DNA of 64,000 bases from Mycolicibacterium grossiae (GCF_008329645.1 NZ_CP043474.1:806001-870000), one strand, 5' to 3'; counted from the stretch's first letter, positions 18,818-28,066 are shown. Numbers and translations are program-made. Notes: generated by a model not told the origin, from the letters alone.

Positions 18818-20510
18818 CCCGCGCGGCGTACAGGTGCACCAGCCCGCTGGCGACCGCGAACCGCGGCCCGTGCGCACCGTCGACGTCGGCCCGCCCCACC
18901 GCGACCGGGACGCTGCGCAACGTCTCGGCGACCGAGCGCAGGAGTTCGTCGTCGAGCGCTCCGCCACCGGCCAGCACCAGCGCCGTCGGCGGGTGGTCGA
19001 AGGCCCGCAGGCAGCGAGCGATGTTGGCGGCCACCGTCTCCCGCTTGATGGCGAGCCGCAGACTGCGCCACTCCTCGGCGGCGAGCCTGCTGGAGAACGG
19101 CACCAGTCCACCGCTGCCGCGGACGCACAACCGCCCGATGGCGTCGGACGCGGCGGGGGCGTCGAGGAACACCCGGCGGCCGTCCTCCTCGTGCGCCACG
19201 TGCGGTCCCTCCACCCGGATCGCGGGGGTGCGCTTCACGCGTTCGGCCAGCGCCCGCGGGATGCCGAGGACGCGGGACACGGCCACGGTGATGGTCTCCC
19301 CCGCGCCCGCGGCGATCACCGTGCGGTCGGCACCGATGACGTCGACGGTGCCGCCGCCGACGTCGCACACCAGCGCGTCCGGCGGCAGGCCCGGTGTGGT
19401 CCGGGCACCGGCCGCCGCCGCCTCGGGTTCGGTCGCCAGCGTGCGGGCCGGCCGCCCGGTGAGCGCGGCGAGCACGTCGGCGGCGTCGGCCACGTCGTCG
19501 GCGGCCAGCAGCGCCACGACGGTGCCGTGGGCGTCGGCGACGCCGCGCCGGAGCCACGCCCCGTCGTCGATGGTGGCCAGGTCGGTGAAGAACGCGTCGT
19601 GCACGTCCAGGCCGTCCGCGGCGGTGGGCACGGCGGCGAGCCGGACCCGCCGCACCAACCCCGGCGGCGTCAGCCGCAGCACGCCGTGGGCCGCAGCGGG
19701 CGTGTGGCGCACCATGATTCCGTCGTCGAGGCAGTCGACGTAGTCGTCGCTCTCGGCGGGCGGTGGCACCGGTGCGGTGCGCCGCGTGACGGCGATGGCC
19801 GCGGCATCGGACAGCTCGCGGCAGAATTCGGCGACGTCGGTGATGGCGTCGTGGCCCAGATCGAGCGCCGCCGACAGCGCGATCGGGTCGGCCATGGCCC
19901 GGTAGGCGCGGCCCTCGGCCACCACCTCCACGGCGATCAGCTCGCCGGGCGCCACGTCGACGTCGGCCTCGTCGACCACGGGGACGTCGACGGGGATGCG
20001 GTTGCGGATCAGCACGGCGTCGTCCTGCGCGGCGACGACGCCGACGACGCGCCACCCGCGCTCGATGGCCGCGGTGATGCCACGCGCGGCGACCTCGAAG
20101 TCGGTGTCGGCGTCCACCGACACGACCACCGGACCGTCGCTCGCCGCCGCCTCCAGGTCGGTCAACCGGACGTGGCGGCCGACGCCGAACCCCGCGCCGG
20201 CCGGCGTGCTGGCGTCGGGGCGGCGCAGGCTGCGCACCGGTGCGCGCGGCGACGTCGCGGCGGGCAACGGCGCGGTCGCGGTGTCGACCGGCCGCAGTGC
20301 GGACAGCACGATCTCGTCGACCGGGCAGTCGTGTTCGACCTCCGCGCGGTGCAGCAGAGCCGCTGCACCCTCGAGGGATTCGCGCGAGCCCTTGCGGCCG
20401 CGCGTCGGCGCCTGGGCGTGCGCCAGCGGTGTCACGGCGCCACCGTCGACGCGGGCCAGCACGATCTCGGTGGTGTGGTTGCCGACGTCGATGCCGGCCA
20501 CGACCGCCAC
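18795..20510 (-). CDS. Diol/glycerol dehydratase reactivase, large subunit (DdrA/PduG type)
   Basis: The 571-residue product is an actin/Hsp70-like ATPase. Phosphate-binding loops are GIDVGNHTTEIVLA (7-20) and DALVCDVGGGTVDVIGAD. In known systems the reactivase swaps damaged cobalamin out of inactivated B12-dependent diol or glycerol dehydratase using ATP. The GTG at 20510 is chosen because the ATPase domain begins at once; the open upstream frame overlaps the dehydratase genes. It is 18 bases downstream of the small dehydratase subunit. A small reactivase subunit (DdrB/PduH) is not found nearby, so either it is encoded elsewhere or this protein works alone. Confidence 0.9.
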   Translation of the reverse strand: MAVVAGIDVGNHTTEIVLARVDGGAVTPLAHAQAPTRGRKGSRESLEGAAALLHRAEVEHDCPVDEIVLSALRPVDTATAPLPAATSPRAPVRSLRRPDASTPAGAGFGVGRHVRLTDLEAAASDGPVVVSVDADTDFEVAARGITAAIERGWRVVGVVAAQDDAVLIRNRIPVDVPVVDEADVDVAPGELIAVEVVAEGRAYRAMADPIALSAALDLGHDAITDVAEFCRELSDAAAIAVTRRTAPVPPPAESDDYVDCLDDGIMVRHTPAAAHGVLRLTPPGLVRRVRLAAVPTAADGLDVHDAFFTDLATIDDGAWLRRGVADAHGTVVALLAADDVADAADVLAALTGRPARTLATEPEAAAAGARTTPGLPPDALVCDVGGGTVDVIGADRTVIAAGAGETITVAVSRVLGIPRALAERVKRTPAIRVEGPHVAHEEDGRRVFLDAPAASDAIGRLCVRGSGGLVPFSSRLAAEEWRSLRLAIKRETVAANIARCLRAFDHPPTALVLAGGGALDDELLRSVAETLRSVPVAVGRADVDGAHGPRFAVASGLVHLYAARATATTPG

Positions 20511-20527
20511 GGCGGTGCCCCGGCGGG

Positions 20528-20866
20528 TCAACGCAGCAGGCCCCGCCGGGCGTAGACCACGGCGGCCTGCCGGACCAGTTCGGCGCAGCGCGGCGCGCCC
20601 TGGTGTTCCAGCGCCACGCGCAGCGACTCCAGGTCGTCGGCGGTGGAGCGGTGCGGGCGCAGCGCCTCGTACAGCGCGATCACCTGCTCGTCGTCGACGA
20701 CCGCCAGTTCGGCGGCGCGCAGGAAGTTCTCGGCGAGTTGCGGGTTGCCGCCCTCGGCGGCGACCACGGCCTGGTGGGCGAGGACGGTGGGGTCCATCCG
20801 CAGGTCCGGCAGGCCCAGCTTGCCGTCGACGGCGTTGGCGACGGTGATCTCGGGGCGCTCGCTCAC
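20528..20866 (-). CDS. Diol/glycerol dehydratase small (gamma) subunit
   Basis: The 112-residue product resembles PduE/DhaB3: PEITVANAVDGKLGLPDLRMDP near the start, then the helical part TVLAHQAVVAAEGGNPQLAENFLRAAEL, and the end CAELVRQAAVVYARRGLL. It is shorter than the roughly 140-170 residues of enteric homologues, mostly at the N-terminus. The GTG at 20866 overlaps the stop of the fused large/medium subunit gene as GTGA. The subunit helps assemble the cobalamin-dependent enzyme. Confidence 0.88.
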   Translation of the reverse strand: MSERPEITVANAVDGKLGLPDLRMDPTVLAHQAVVAAEGGNPQLAENFLRAAELAVVDDEQVIALYEALRPHRSTADDLESLRVALEHQGAPRCAELVRQAAVVYARRGLLR

Positions 20867-23100
20867 GGTCGGCGCACCTCGACGGTGACGGGCGGCAGGC
20901 CCGGCGTGCAGGCGGCGCGTTCCAGGGCGACCAGCGCGACGGCGCGCGCGTGATAGCGGGCGGAGATGGATTCGTCGGTGCCACCGGTGAAGATCGGCAC
21001 CGGCGCCATGCCCTTGGCGTGCCGTGCGGCGTTCTTCCCGAGGTCGCGGTACATGCGCGCGGTGAGCAGTGGTGCCACGCTGAACAATTCGAGGTTGGCG
21101 AGCGGTGCGAGGTCGCGACGGTGGATCAGCGACGTGCCCTTTCCCTGCAGCCCGATGCCGATGCCGGAGCCCGACAGCCGCGCGGCGGTGAGGCCGATGA
21201 GACCGACGTCGATCGTGGAGCGCACCTTCACCAGCCGCGGTACGCAGCCCTCTTCCTCCAGGCCGGCGGAGATCTGGCGGAGCACCTCGCCGACGGTCAA
21301 GCCGCACAGCGTCAGCCACACCGTGTCACCCCAGGCCGGCGACAGGCCGATGCACACCTCGCGCGGGTCGCTCCCCTGGCGGGCCTGCTCCACCTCGGTG
21401 ACGGTCACGTGGCCCCGGTGCTCGGCCTGGTCGGCGGTGAGTTCGTCGGCGCTGCGCGCCTGCCGGATGCCGTCGATCTCCGCGCGGCGCGCCGCGGTGG
21501 GCGCGTAACCCGTTCCGGGACCGGCGTAGTCGTTGGGGTCGGTGAGCTTCGACAGCACCCGGAAGCGCTCGTCGAAGATCGCCGAGGTCTGCAGCTGGTC
21601 GCCGCGCATCCGCTCGCGCGTCAGGCGGGTGATCGCCTCGGCCTCGTCGGTGAACCCGGTCCGGTGCAGGGCGGCGATCACGTCGAACACCGTCAGCTGA
21701 CGCGCCTCGATCGACGCCGCCGCCTCGGCGACCAGCTTGGGATGCCCGGCGGGCAGGTCGCGCGAGCCGTTGGCCGCGACCACCTGCTCGACGCGGGCGT
21801 CGTCGTAGTCGGCGAGGCCGAGGTCGCGGTAGACGGCCTGCACGGCCTGCGCGCCGCGCCGCCGGACCGCCTCGAGGTGCTCCGGTGACACCGTGCGCAG
21901 GCCGCCGTCGGCACCCCAGTCGCGCTGCAGCACCAGGAAGTCGTCCATGTCGTCGGCGTTGAAGTTCGACAGCGCAAAGGCGTTGTCGTAGCGCGGGATC
22001 GACCCGAAGCCGGAGAAGATGAAGTCGGCGCCGGCCAGCAGCACCGGCAGGGTGTGGGCGCTGCGGCGGATGTCGGACTCGGAGATCAGGTTGTCGTTGC
22101 CGGCGCACGACTCGAGGTCGCGCATCATCACCATGAGGTTCTCGGCGAGCAGTTCCTTCATGCCCTCGGGCACCGAGGCGACGACGCCGACGCCGTCGAT
22201 GCCGCCGTTCTGCACACCCTGGCTGCCGAGTGCCCGGGCCAGGGAGACGCACCGCGACTCGAGGTAGAGGATGGAGCACCGCTCGGCAGCACCCATCAGG
22301 ACCTCGGCGCCGCCGCCGCTGGTGACGCGCATCTTCAGGCCGCGGGACGCGTACGCCGACGTGAGGATCGCCTTGCTGAACGGGGTGTCGTCACCGTCGA
22401 CGAACACCTGCTCGGTGCCGTAGATGGAGATGGTCTCGGCGTAACTGGTCAGCCCCCGCAGACCCAACCGGAGTTCGAGGGCCTCCTCGATGGAGCACTG
22501 CGCCATGGCGCCGGGTGTACCGACCTGGCTGCCGATCAGCAGCGCGATGGCGTTGGACGGGGCGTCGCCGAGGACCGGGACGGTGGTCTCGACCTCGCGG
22601 AACCCGTAGGCGACCGCGCTGGCCGCATCGGCGGCGATCAGCAGCGGGTCGTCGAGTTGATTGGTGACGTGCGCCTGGTTGCTCGGGGTGCGCCGGGCCC
22701 GCAGCTTGGCCATCGCCATCTGCATCTCGACCGGGCTCATGAGCGCGACGACGCGGGCGAGCTTGGCGGGGGTGGTGCCGCCGATCAGCCGCACCACCTC
22801 CGCCCGCGGCACGTTGACGTCGACGGCCCTGCGTGCCAACTCGGCGTCGTCGAGGGCCATCGCCTCCTCGGCGACCTCGAGGTCGATGCCGAAGCGGGCG
22901 ATGAACTCGTCGATGACGTCGAACTGGTCGGCCTCCTTGCCGTCCAGTGTTACGACCTCCCCGTCGCGGATGGTCAGCGACGGGGAGGGGTCATGGGGAC
23001 TGTGCATGGCGACCAGGCCGAGATCGGCGTCGGTGACGCTGAACCCGTCGAGGTTGACCGGCTTGGCATCGAGGACGCGCATGCGTCCCAACTCGGTCAC
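20863..23100 (-). CDS. B12-dependent diol/glycerol dehydratase, fused large and medium subunits
   Basis: The 745-residue product joins a PduC-like part (about 1-560) to a PduD-like part (about 575-745). It turns 1,2-diols or glycerol into aldehydes by an adenosylcobalamin radical mechanism. Active-site residues of the Klebsiella enzyme are all recognisable: H144 (QAHVTN), E171 (EVETTV), E222 (YAETIS), Gln in SQGVQNGG, Asp in GNDNLI and Ser in IFSGFG. The medium part keeps AWGDTVW and GLTAARLSGSGIGIGLQGKGT for cobalamin contacts. The GTG at 23100 lies behind AGGAGG; an ATG six codons on is an alternative. It follows the permease gene by 38 bases. Confidence 0.92.
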   Translation of the reverse strand: MTELGRMRVLDAKPVNLDGFSVTDADLGLVAMHSPHDPSPSLTIRDGEVVTLDGKEADQFDVIDEFIARFGIDLEVAEEAMALDDAELARRAVDVNVPRAEVVRLIGGTTPAKLARVVALMSPVEMQMAMAKLRARRTPSNQAHVTNQLDDPLLIAADAASAVAYGFREVETTVPVLGDAPSNAIALLIGSQVGTPGAMAQCSIEEALELRLGLRGLTSYAETISIYGTEQVFVDGDDTPFSKAILTSAYASRGLKMRVTSGGGAEVLMGAAERCSILYLESRCVSLARALGSQGVQNGGIDGVGVVASVPEGMKELLAENLMVMMRDLESCAGNDNLISESDIRRSAHTLPVLLAGADFIFSGFGSIPRYDNAFALSNFNADDMDDFLVLQRDWGADGGLRTVSPEHLEAVRRRGAQAVQAVYRDLGLADYDDARVEQVVAANGSRDLPAGHPKLVAEAAASIEARQLTVFDVIAALHRTGFTDEAEAITRLTRERMRGDQLQTSAIFDERFRVLSKLTDPNDYAGPGTGYAPTAARRAEIDGIRQARSADELTADQAEHRGHVTVTEVEQARQGSDPREVCIGLSPAWGDTVWLTLCGLTVGEVLRQISAGLEEEGCVPRLVKVRSTIDVGLIGLTAARLSGSGIGIGLQGKGTSLIHRRDLAPLANLELFSVAPLLTARMYRDLGKNAARHAKGMAPVPIFTGGTDESISARYHARAVALVALERAACTPGLPPVTVEVRRP

Positions 23101-23138
23101 CGGGTGGTCCTCCTCCTGATCGCCATGCACGGGATGGG

Positions 23139-24677
23139 TTAGTCGCGGACTTCGCTGTCCTCGTAGATGATCCGACCGATCAGCTCGTAGCGGGCCGGGT
23201 CGCGGTACTTGAAGTACAGCGCCATGGCCGCGCCGAACGCGAACAGACCGACCACGATCCACGGTGTCAGCTTGAACAGCAGCGTGCCCGACGCCGCACC
23301 GGCGGCCGCGTCCTTGTGCTGCCACAGCAAGAACACCACGTAGAGCATTCCGATGCCGCCGAGCAGCGGCGCGAGGAACGTCTTGAACCAGTGCGCGCTG
23401 GACGGGTGGTTCTTGTGGAAGTGGAAGTACGCGATGACCGCGAAGGCGCACAGCGACTGCACGATCATGATCGCCATCGTGCCGAGGATCGCCAGCAGCC
23501 CGTAGAGGTGGACGTAGGGATCCATCCCGGCGAAGAAGAAGGCGAGGATCAGCACCAGCGTGATGCCGGTCTGGACGAACGACGCGATGTGCGGCGAGCC
23601 GTGCGTGGGGTGCGTTGCACCGATCGTCTTCTGCAGGCCCTTCGACAGGCCCTCACGGCCCAGGGCGTACAGGTAGCGCGACGCGCAGTTGTGGAACGCC
23701 ATGCCGCAGGCGAAGGAGCCGGTCACCAGCAGCAGCTTGAACACCGTGATGGCCCAGGCGCCGTAGGTGGATTCCACCGGGTCGAAGAAGATGTTGCCCG
23801 CGGTCGCGGAGTCCTGCGCGAGTTCCACCGACTTCGCGGGGCCGGTGCCCGCGATGGCCATCCAGGAGATGAAGACGTAGAACAGGCCGACGCCCAGGAC
23901 GGCGATCATCGTGGCGCGCGGGATGATCCGCTTGGGGTCCTTGGACTCCTCGCCGTACATGGCGGTCGACTCGAAGCCCACCCAGGACCAGAAGGCGAAG
24001 AAGAGTCCCAATCCGGCGCTGGCGCCGACGATGCCGGCGGCCGGGGTGAAGGCGCCGACGGGGTTGAGCGTCTCGGCGACGGCGAAACCGGTCTCGGGGT
24101 TGCCGCCGCGGAACAGCACGGCCAGCGCGCCGAGGGACAGCATGATGATCTCGGTGATGAGGAAGACACCGAGCACCTTGGCGGTGAGGTTCACGTCGAA
24201 GTAGGTGAGGACGCAGTTGAGGACCAGCATCAGCAGCGCCGGGATGAGCCAGTTGACGGTGATGCCGAACACCGACGAGGCGAAGTCGGCGAAGAAGTAG
24301 GAGAAGATGCCGATCAGCGAGCCCTCGAACACGATGTAGGCCATCGTGATGATGAGGCCGCTGGCCATGCCGAGCACCTTGCCGAGGCCGTGCGAGATGT
24401 AGCCGTAGAAGGCGCCCGTGGCGGTGATGTGCTTCGCCATGGTCGCGTAGCCGATGGCGAACAGGCCCAGCACGATGGTGGCGACCAGGTAGCCAGCCGG
24501 CGCGTGCGAACCATTTCCGAAGCCAACCGCGATCGGGACGTTGCCGACCATGGCGGTGATGGGCGCGGCGGTGGCGACCGCCATGAAGATGACCCCGACG
24601 GTTCCGACGGCGTTGCGCTTGAGCCGTTGGACGGAGTCACCTGTGTTTTCGTCGCGCGACACGACTTGATCGGTCAT
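23139..24677 (-). CDS. APC-superfamily amino acid/amine permease
   Basis: The 512-residue product has about 12 transmembrane helices starting at NAVGTVGVIFMAVATAAPITAMVG (about 23-46), the usual unwound-helix region of APC carriers. FWSWVGFESTAMYGEESKDPKRIIPRAT-like sequence, broken here as FESTAMYGEE and PKRIIPRA, is the family signature near helix 6. It probably imports an amine or amino alcohol by proton symport. It is the first gene of the minus-strand operon leading into the diol dehydratase genes. The ATG before TDQVVSRDEN follows GGAAGG. The substrate is inferred from neighbours only; aminoacetone or 1-amino-2-propanol are candidates. Confidence 0.88.
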   Translation of the reverse strand: MTDQVVSRDENTGDSVQRLKRNAVGTVGVIFMAVATAAPITAMVGNVPIAVGFGNGSHAPAGYLVATIVLGLFAIGYATMAKHITATGAFYGYISHGLGKVLGMASGLIITMAYIVFEGSLIGIFSYFFADFASSVFGITVNWLIPALLMLVLNCVLTYFDVNLTAKVLGVFLITEIIMLSLGALAVLFRGGNPETGFAVAETLNPVGAFTPAAGIVGASAGLGLFFAFWSWVGFESTAMYGEESKDPKRIIPRATMIAVLGVGLFYVFISWMAIAGTGPAKSVELAQDSATAGNIFFDPVESTYGAWAITVFKLLLVTGSFACGMAFHNCASRYLYALGREGLSKGLQKTIGATHPTHGSPHIASFVQTGITLVLILAFFFAGMDPYVHLYGLLAILGTMAIMIVQSLCAFAVIAYFHFHKNHPSSAHWFKTFLAPLLGGIGMLYVVFLLWQHKDAAAGAASGTLLFKLTPWIVVGLFAFGAAMALYFKYRDPARYELIGRIIYEDSEVRD

Positions 24678-24748
24678 AGAGCGGGAACCTTCCAGGCGAA
24701 CGGTGAGAGCCCGGTGTGGCATCTGCCACACTGCGGAACCTCCGTATA

Positions 24749-24761
24749 TTGGCACTACCAA
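24749..24761. promoter_or_regulatory. Candidate GntR operator in the divergent region (site 1)
   Basis: TTGGCACTACCAA is a near-palindrome of TTGGTnnnACCAA with one mismatch. The perfect form occurs just before the GntR gene at 28030-28042. It lies between the permease and aminotransferase starts, where one regulator could control both arms. Confidence 0.5.
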
Positions 24762-24784
24762 TAGGGCCCTGCAACCGGAACGGC

Positions 24785-24811
24785 AACCATTGACACAAAT
24801 GGTTGACCATT
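24785..24811. promoter_or_regulatory. Two overlapping inverted repeats in the divergent region
   Basis: AACCATT pairs with AATGGTT across six bases (24785-24804). The right arm is reused in AATGGTTGACCATT (24798-24811), a perfect palindrome with two central bases. Both lie 50-80 bases upstream of the aminotransferase start and could be regulator or promoter sites. Confidence 0.4.
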
Positions 24812-24862
24812 CCTAGGGTGACTGGCGTCGCAGCACGACGCCCCACCCGACCTAGGAGACGG

Positions 24863-26137
24863 ATGCACGACTACGGCACGTTCTCGTTCGAGTCGAAGGC
24901 GCAGGTCCTCGAACTCGCCAAGCGGTACTGGAATCCGGACAAGACCCAGTTCTGGACCGACGCCGGCGTCGACCTCGTCATCGACCGCCGGGAGGACTAC
25001 TTCCTGTGGGACGTGGACGGTCGGCGCCTGATCGACATGCACCTCAACGGCGGCACCTACAACCTCGGCCACCGCAACCCGGAGATCGTCGCGGCGCTCA
25101 TCGACGCGATGGGCCGGTTCGACGTCGGCAACCACCACTTCCCGTCGGTGGCCCGCACGGCGCTGGCGCAGCGGCTCGTGGAATCCGCGCCGGCGTCGAT
25201 CTCCAAGGTGGCCTTCGGTTCCGGCGGCGGCGAGGCCATCGACATCGCCCTCAAGAGCGCCCGGCACGCCACCCAGCGCCGCAAGATCGTCTCGATCGTC
25301 AAGGCGTACCACGGCCACACCGGCCTGGCGGTCGCCACCGGCGACGACCGATTCTCCAAGCTCTTCCTCGCCGACCGCCCCGACGAATTCGTGCAGGTGC
25401 CGTTCGGCGACGTCGACGCGATGGAGCAGGCGCTGCGCGGCGGTGACGTGGCCGCGGTCATCATGGAGACGATTCCCGCCACGTACGGATTCCCGCTTCC
25501 CCCAGCCGGTTACCTCGAGGCCACCAAGCAGCTGTGCGAGCGCTACGACGCGCTCTACATCGCCGACGAGGTGCAGACCGGTCTGATGCGGACCGGCGAG
25601 ATGTGGGGCATCACCAAGCACGGCATCGAACCGGACATCCTGGTGACCGGCAAGGGCCTGTCCGGCGGCATGTATCCCATCACCGCCGCCCTGCTCGGCG
25701 ACCGTGCCGCGCAGTGGCTGGATCAGGACGGCTTCGCCCACATCTCGACGTTCGGCGGCGCCGAACTCGGCTGCGTGGCGGCCATCAAGACCCTGGAGAT
25801 CACCAGTCGGCCCGAGGTCCGCGAGTCGGTGCACCGCATCACCGACTTCTTCGCCGACGGCCTGGCCCGCATCCAGGCCGATCAGCCGGACTGGTTCGTC
25901 GGCATCCGGCAGAACGGCGTGGTGATCGGGCTGGAGTTCGACCATCCCGAGGGCGCGAAGTTCGTGATGCGCGAGCTGTACGAGAACGGCGTCTGGGCGA
26001 TCTTCTCCACGCTCGATCCCCGTGTGCTGCAATTCAAGCCGGGCCTGCTGCTGAGCCAGGAACTGTGCGCCGACGTGCTCGACCGGGTGGCCACCGCCGT
26101 CGCGCGGGCCCGCACCGCGGTGCCGTCGGGGGTCTGA
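24863..26137 (+). CDS. Class III PLP enzyme, probable amino-alcohol phosphate phospho-lyase or aminotransferase
   Basis: The 424-residue product is a fold-type I, class III PLP enzyme. ADEVQTG (234-240) holds the cofactor-binding D235, and K264 in VTGKGLSGG forms the Schiff base; GSGGGEAIDIALK (119-131) binds the phosphate. Class III includes aminotransferases and phospho-lyases such as ethanolamine-phosphate phospho-lyase. The kinase gene directly downstream favours a phospho-lyase that releases propionaldehyde, ammonia and phosphate from 1-amino-2-propanol phosphate, as in the aminoacetone-utilisation locus of M. smegmatis. The ATG follows AGGAG; an upstream in-frame start at 24803 has no ribosome site. 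Confidence 0.88.
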   Translation: MHDYGTFSFESKAQVLELAKRYWNPDKTQFWTDAGVDLVIDRREDYFLWDVDGRRLIDMHLNGGTYNLGHRNPEIVAALIDAMGRFDVGNHHFPSVARTALAQRLVESAPASISKVAFGSGGGEAIDIALKSARHATQRRKIVSIVKAYHGHTGLAVATGDDRFSKLFLADRPDEFVQVPFGDVDAMEQALRGGDVAAVIMETIPATYGFPLPPAGYLEATKQLCERYDALYIADEVQTGLMRTGEMWGITKHGIEPDILVTGKGLSGGMYPITAALLGDRAAQWLDQDGFAHISTFGGAELGCVAAIKTLEITSRPEVRESVHRITDFFADGLARIQADQPDWFVGIRQNGVVIGLEFDHPEGAKFVMRELYENGVWAIFSTLDPRVLQFKPGLLLSQELCADVLDRVATAVARARTAVPSGV

Positions 26138-26173
26138 CGTGCGCGCCGCCCGAGGAGAAGGCAAGGTGGATCC

Positions 26174-27187
26174 GTGTCCGACGTGAAGACTCCGTTCGTC
26201 GCCGACGACGTCGCGGTCGCCGAGGCCGCGCTGACGTCCTACGACCTCTCGCCCGATTCGACGCTGCGGCTGCTGAACCTCTCGGAGAACGCCACCTACG
26301 AGGTGATCGAGCCCGGCGGTGACCGGTCGATCCTGCGGGTGCACCGCCGGGATTACCACCGCCCACACGAGATCGCCGCCGAACTCGACTGGCTCGACGC
26401 CCTGCGTCGCGACAGCGACGTCACCGTGCCGACGGTGCGCCCCGCGCGCGACGGGCGGCGCCTGGTGACCGTCGAGCACGACGGCGTACCCCGCCACGTC
26501 GTGCACTTCGACTGCGTCACCGGAAGTGAGCCCGACGAGGGCAGCCTGACCGCCGACGACTTCCACACCCTCGGGCGCATCACCGCGGCGCTGCACGACC
26601 ACGCGCGGTCCTGGTCCCGGCCGGACGGCTTCGGCCGCTTCGCGTGGGACTGGCGCCACAGCCTCGGTGACGAACCGCGTTGGGGCCGTTGGCAGGACGC
26701 GCACGGCGTCGGCGAGTCCGAACGCGTCGTCCTCGACCGCGCCGTCGAACTGCTCGGCCGCAAGCTGGCCGACTACGGCAGCGGACCGGACGTCTTCGGC
26801 CTGGTGCACGCCGACCTACGGCTGGCCAACCTGCTGGTCGACGGAACCGGGCCGGATCGGACCATCACCGTCATCGACTTCGACGACTGCGGATTCGGCT
26901 GGTACTTCTACGACTTCGGCACGGCGGTGTCGTTCTTCGAAGACGATCCGGCGGTACCCGAGTGGCAGGACGCCTGGGTCACCGGCTACCGCACGCGCCG
27001 GCCGCTGCCCGCGTCCGACGAGGCGATGCTGCCGTCGTTCGTCCTGCTGCGCCGCATGCTGCTCCTCGCATGGATGGGCACGCACAGCCACTCCCGCGAA
27101 TCCCAGGCGATGGCGGTGTCGTACGCCGAGGGCAGCTGCGCGCTGGCCGAGCGCTATCTCACCTTCGACGGCCAACGGCTGGCCTGA
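26174..27187 (+). CDS. APH-fold kinase, probable amino-alcohol kinase
   Basis: The 337-residue product belongs to the aminoglycoside phosphotransferase/choline kinase/homoserine kinase II fold. Catalytic loop HADLRLAN supplies H212, D214 and N219, and VIDFDD supplies the metal-binding D235. The N-lobe begins SPDSTLRLLNLSENATYEVIEP-like, given here as LSENATYEV. The gene lies 36 bases after the class III PLP gene, so phosphorylation of an amino alcohol before phospho-lyase action is a sound reading. An (S)-1-amino-2-propanol kinase of this fold is known from the M. smegmatis aminoacetone locus. Antibiotic resistance is less likely given the context. Confidence 0.85.
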   Translation: MSDVKTPFVADDVAVAEAALTSYDLSPDSTLRLLNLSENATYEVIEPGGDRSILRVHRRDYHRPHEIAAELDWLDALRRDSDVTVPTVRPARDGRRLVTVEHDGVPRHVVHFDCVTGSEPDEGSLTADDFHTLGRITAALHDHARSWSRPDGFGRFAWDWRHSLGDEPRWGRWQDAHGVGESERVVLDRAVELLGRKLADYGSGPDVFGLVHADLRLANLLVDGTGPDRTITVIDFDDCGFGWYFYDFGTAVSFFEDDPAVPEWQDAWVTGYRTRRPLPASDEAMLPSFVLLRRMLLLAWMGTHSHSRESQAMAVSYAEGSCALAERYLTFDGQRLA

Positions 27188-27223
27188 GAACGCCGACATC
27201 CTCGACAGGAAGGCACCACCGAA

Positions 27224-28003
27224 GTGTTCACGTCTCTGCAGGGCCGCTCGGCGGTCGTCACCGGCGGCAGCAAGGGCATCGGCCGCGGCATCGCCGAGGT
27301 GTTCGCCTCGGCGGGCGTCGACGTCGTCGTCACCGGCCGCAACCAGGCCGACCTCGATGCGTGCGTCGAGGCCCTCGCCGGCCTGCCCGGCACGGTGTCG
27401 GGCGTCGCCGCGGACGTGGCGAGTCCCGAGGACTGCCGCCGCGTCGTCGAGACCGCCGTCGAACGGCACGGCGGCCTCGACGTCGTCTGCGCCAACGCGG
27501 GCATCTTCCCGTTCGGCCGCCTGGCGGACCTGACGCCCGACGACCTCGAGCAGGTGCTCGGCGTCAACTTCAAGGGCACCGTCTACATCGTGCAGGCGGC
27601 GCTGGACGCGCTGGCCGCCAGCGGACACGGCCGCGTGATCGTCACGTCGTCGATCACCGGCCCGGTGACCGGCTACCCCGGGTGGTCGCACTACGGCGCC
27701 AGCAAGGCCGCCCAGCTGGGCTTCATCCGGACCGCGGCGATGGAACTGGCGCCCAAGAACATCACCGTGAACGCGGTGCTGCCCGGCAACATCCTCACCG
27801 AGGGATTGCTGGGAAATGGCCAGGATTACCTCGACCAAATGGCGAAGTCCATTCCGGCGGGCCGGCTCGGCAGCGCGGCCGACATCGGCAACGCCGCCCT
27901 GTTCTTCGCCACCGACGAGGCCGCCTACGTCACCGGTCAGACGCTGATCGTCGACGGTGGGCAGATCCTGCCGGAGTCGCCGGACGCGCTCGCCGAGATG
28001 TGA
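27224..28003 (+). CDS. Short-chain dehydrogenase, probable amino-alcohol dehydrogenase
   Basis: The 259-residue product is a classical [11 protein letters not shown] (13-20) binds NAD(P), NAG follows strand four, and the triad is Ser 142/143 (TSSITG), Y157 and K161 (YGASK). The C-terminus [16 protein letters not shown] is usual for the family. It closes the plus-strand operon 36 bases after the kinase. In the comparable M. smegmatis locus the SDR interconverts aminoacetone and 1-amino-2-propanol. That role is inferred; the sequence alone shows only SDR chemistry. The GTG at 27224 follows a GAAGG-like site. Confidence 0.87.
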   Translation: MFTSLQGRSAVVTGGSKGIGRGIAEVFASAGVDVVVTGRNQADLDACVEALAGLPGTVSGVAADVASPEDCRRVVETAVERHGGLDVVCANAGIFPFGRLADLTPDDLEQVLGVNFKGTVYIVQAALDALAASGHGRVIVTSSITGPVTGYPGWSHYGASKAAQLGFIRTAAMELAPKNITVNAVLPGNILTEGLLGNGQDYLDQMAKSIPAGRLGSAADIGNAALFFATDEAAYVTGQTLIVDGGQILPESPDALAEM

Positions 28004-28024
28004 CGGCCGGCACGTCGGCTGCAC

Positions 28025-28042
28025 TAGAATTGGTCATACCAA
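28025..28042. promoter_or_regulatory. Candidate GntR promoter and autoregulatory operator (site 2)
   Basis: TAGAAT at 28025-28030 matches a TAnnnT -10. It abuts TTGGTCATACCAA (28030-28042), whose arms TTGGT and ACCAA pair perfectly. A regulator bound here would cover the -10 and transcription start of its own gene. Confidence 0.55.
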
Positions 28043-28066
28043 ATGACGCGCACCGGGGAGGACGAC

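Noticed and set aside
24755..26809. A 684-codon frame antisense to the PLP enzyme and kinase genes
   Set aside because: No domain or ribosome site is seen, and both sense genes have intact catalytic motifs.
26174..27187. The APH-fold protein as an aminoglycoside resistance enzyme
   Set aside because: The fold is shared with many small-molecule kinases, and the operon context with a class III PLP enzyme and SDR favours an amino-alcohol kinase.
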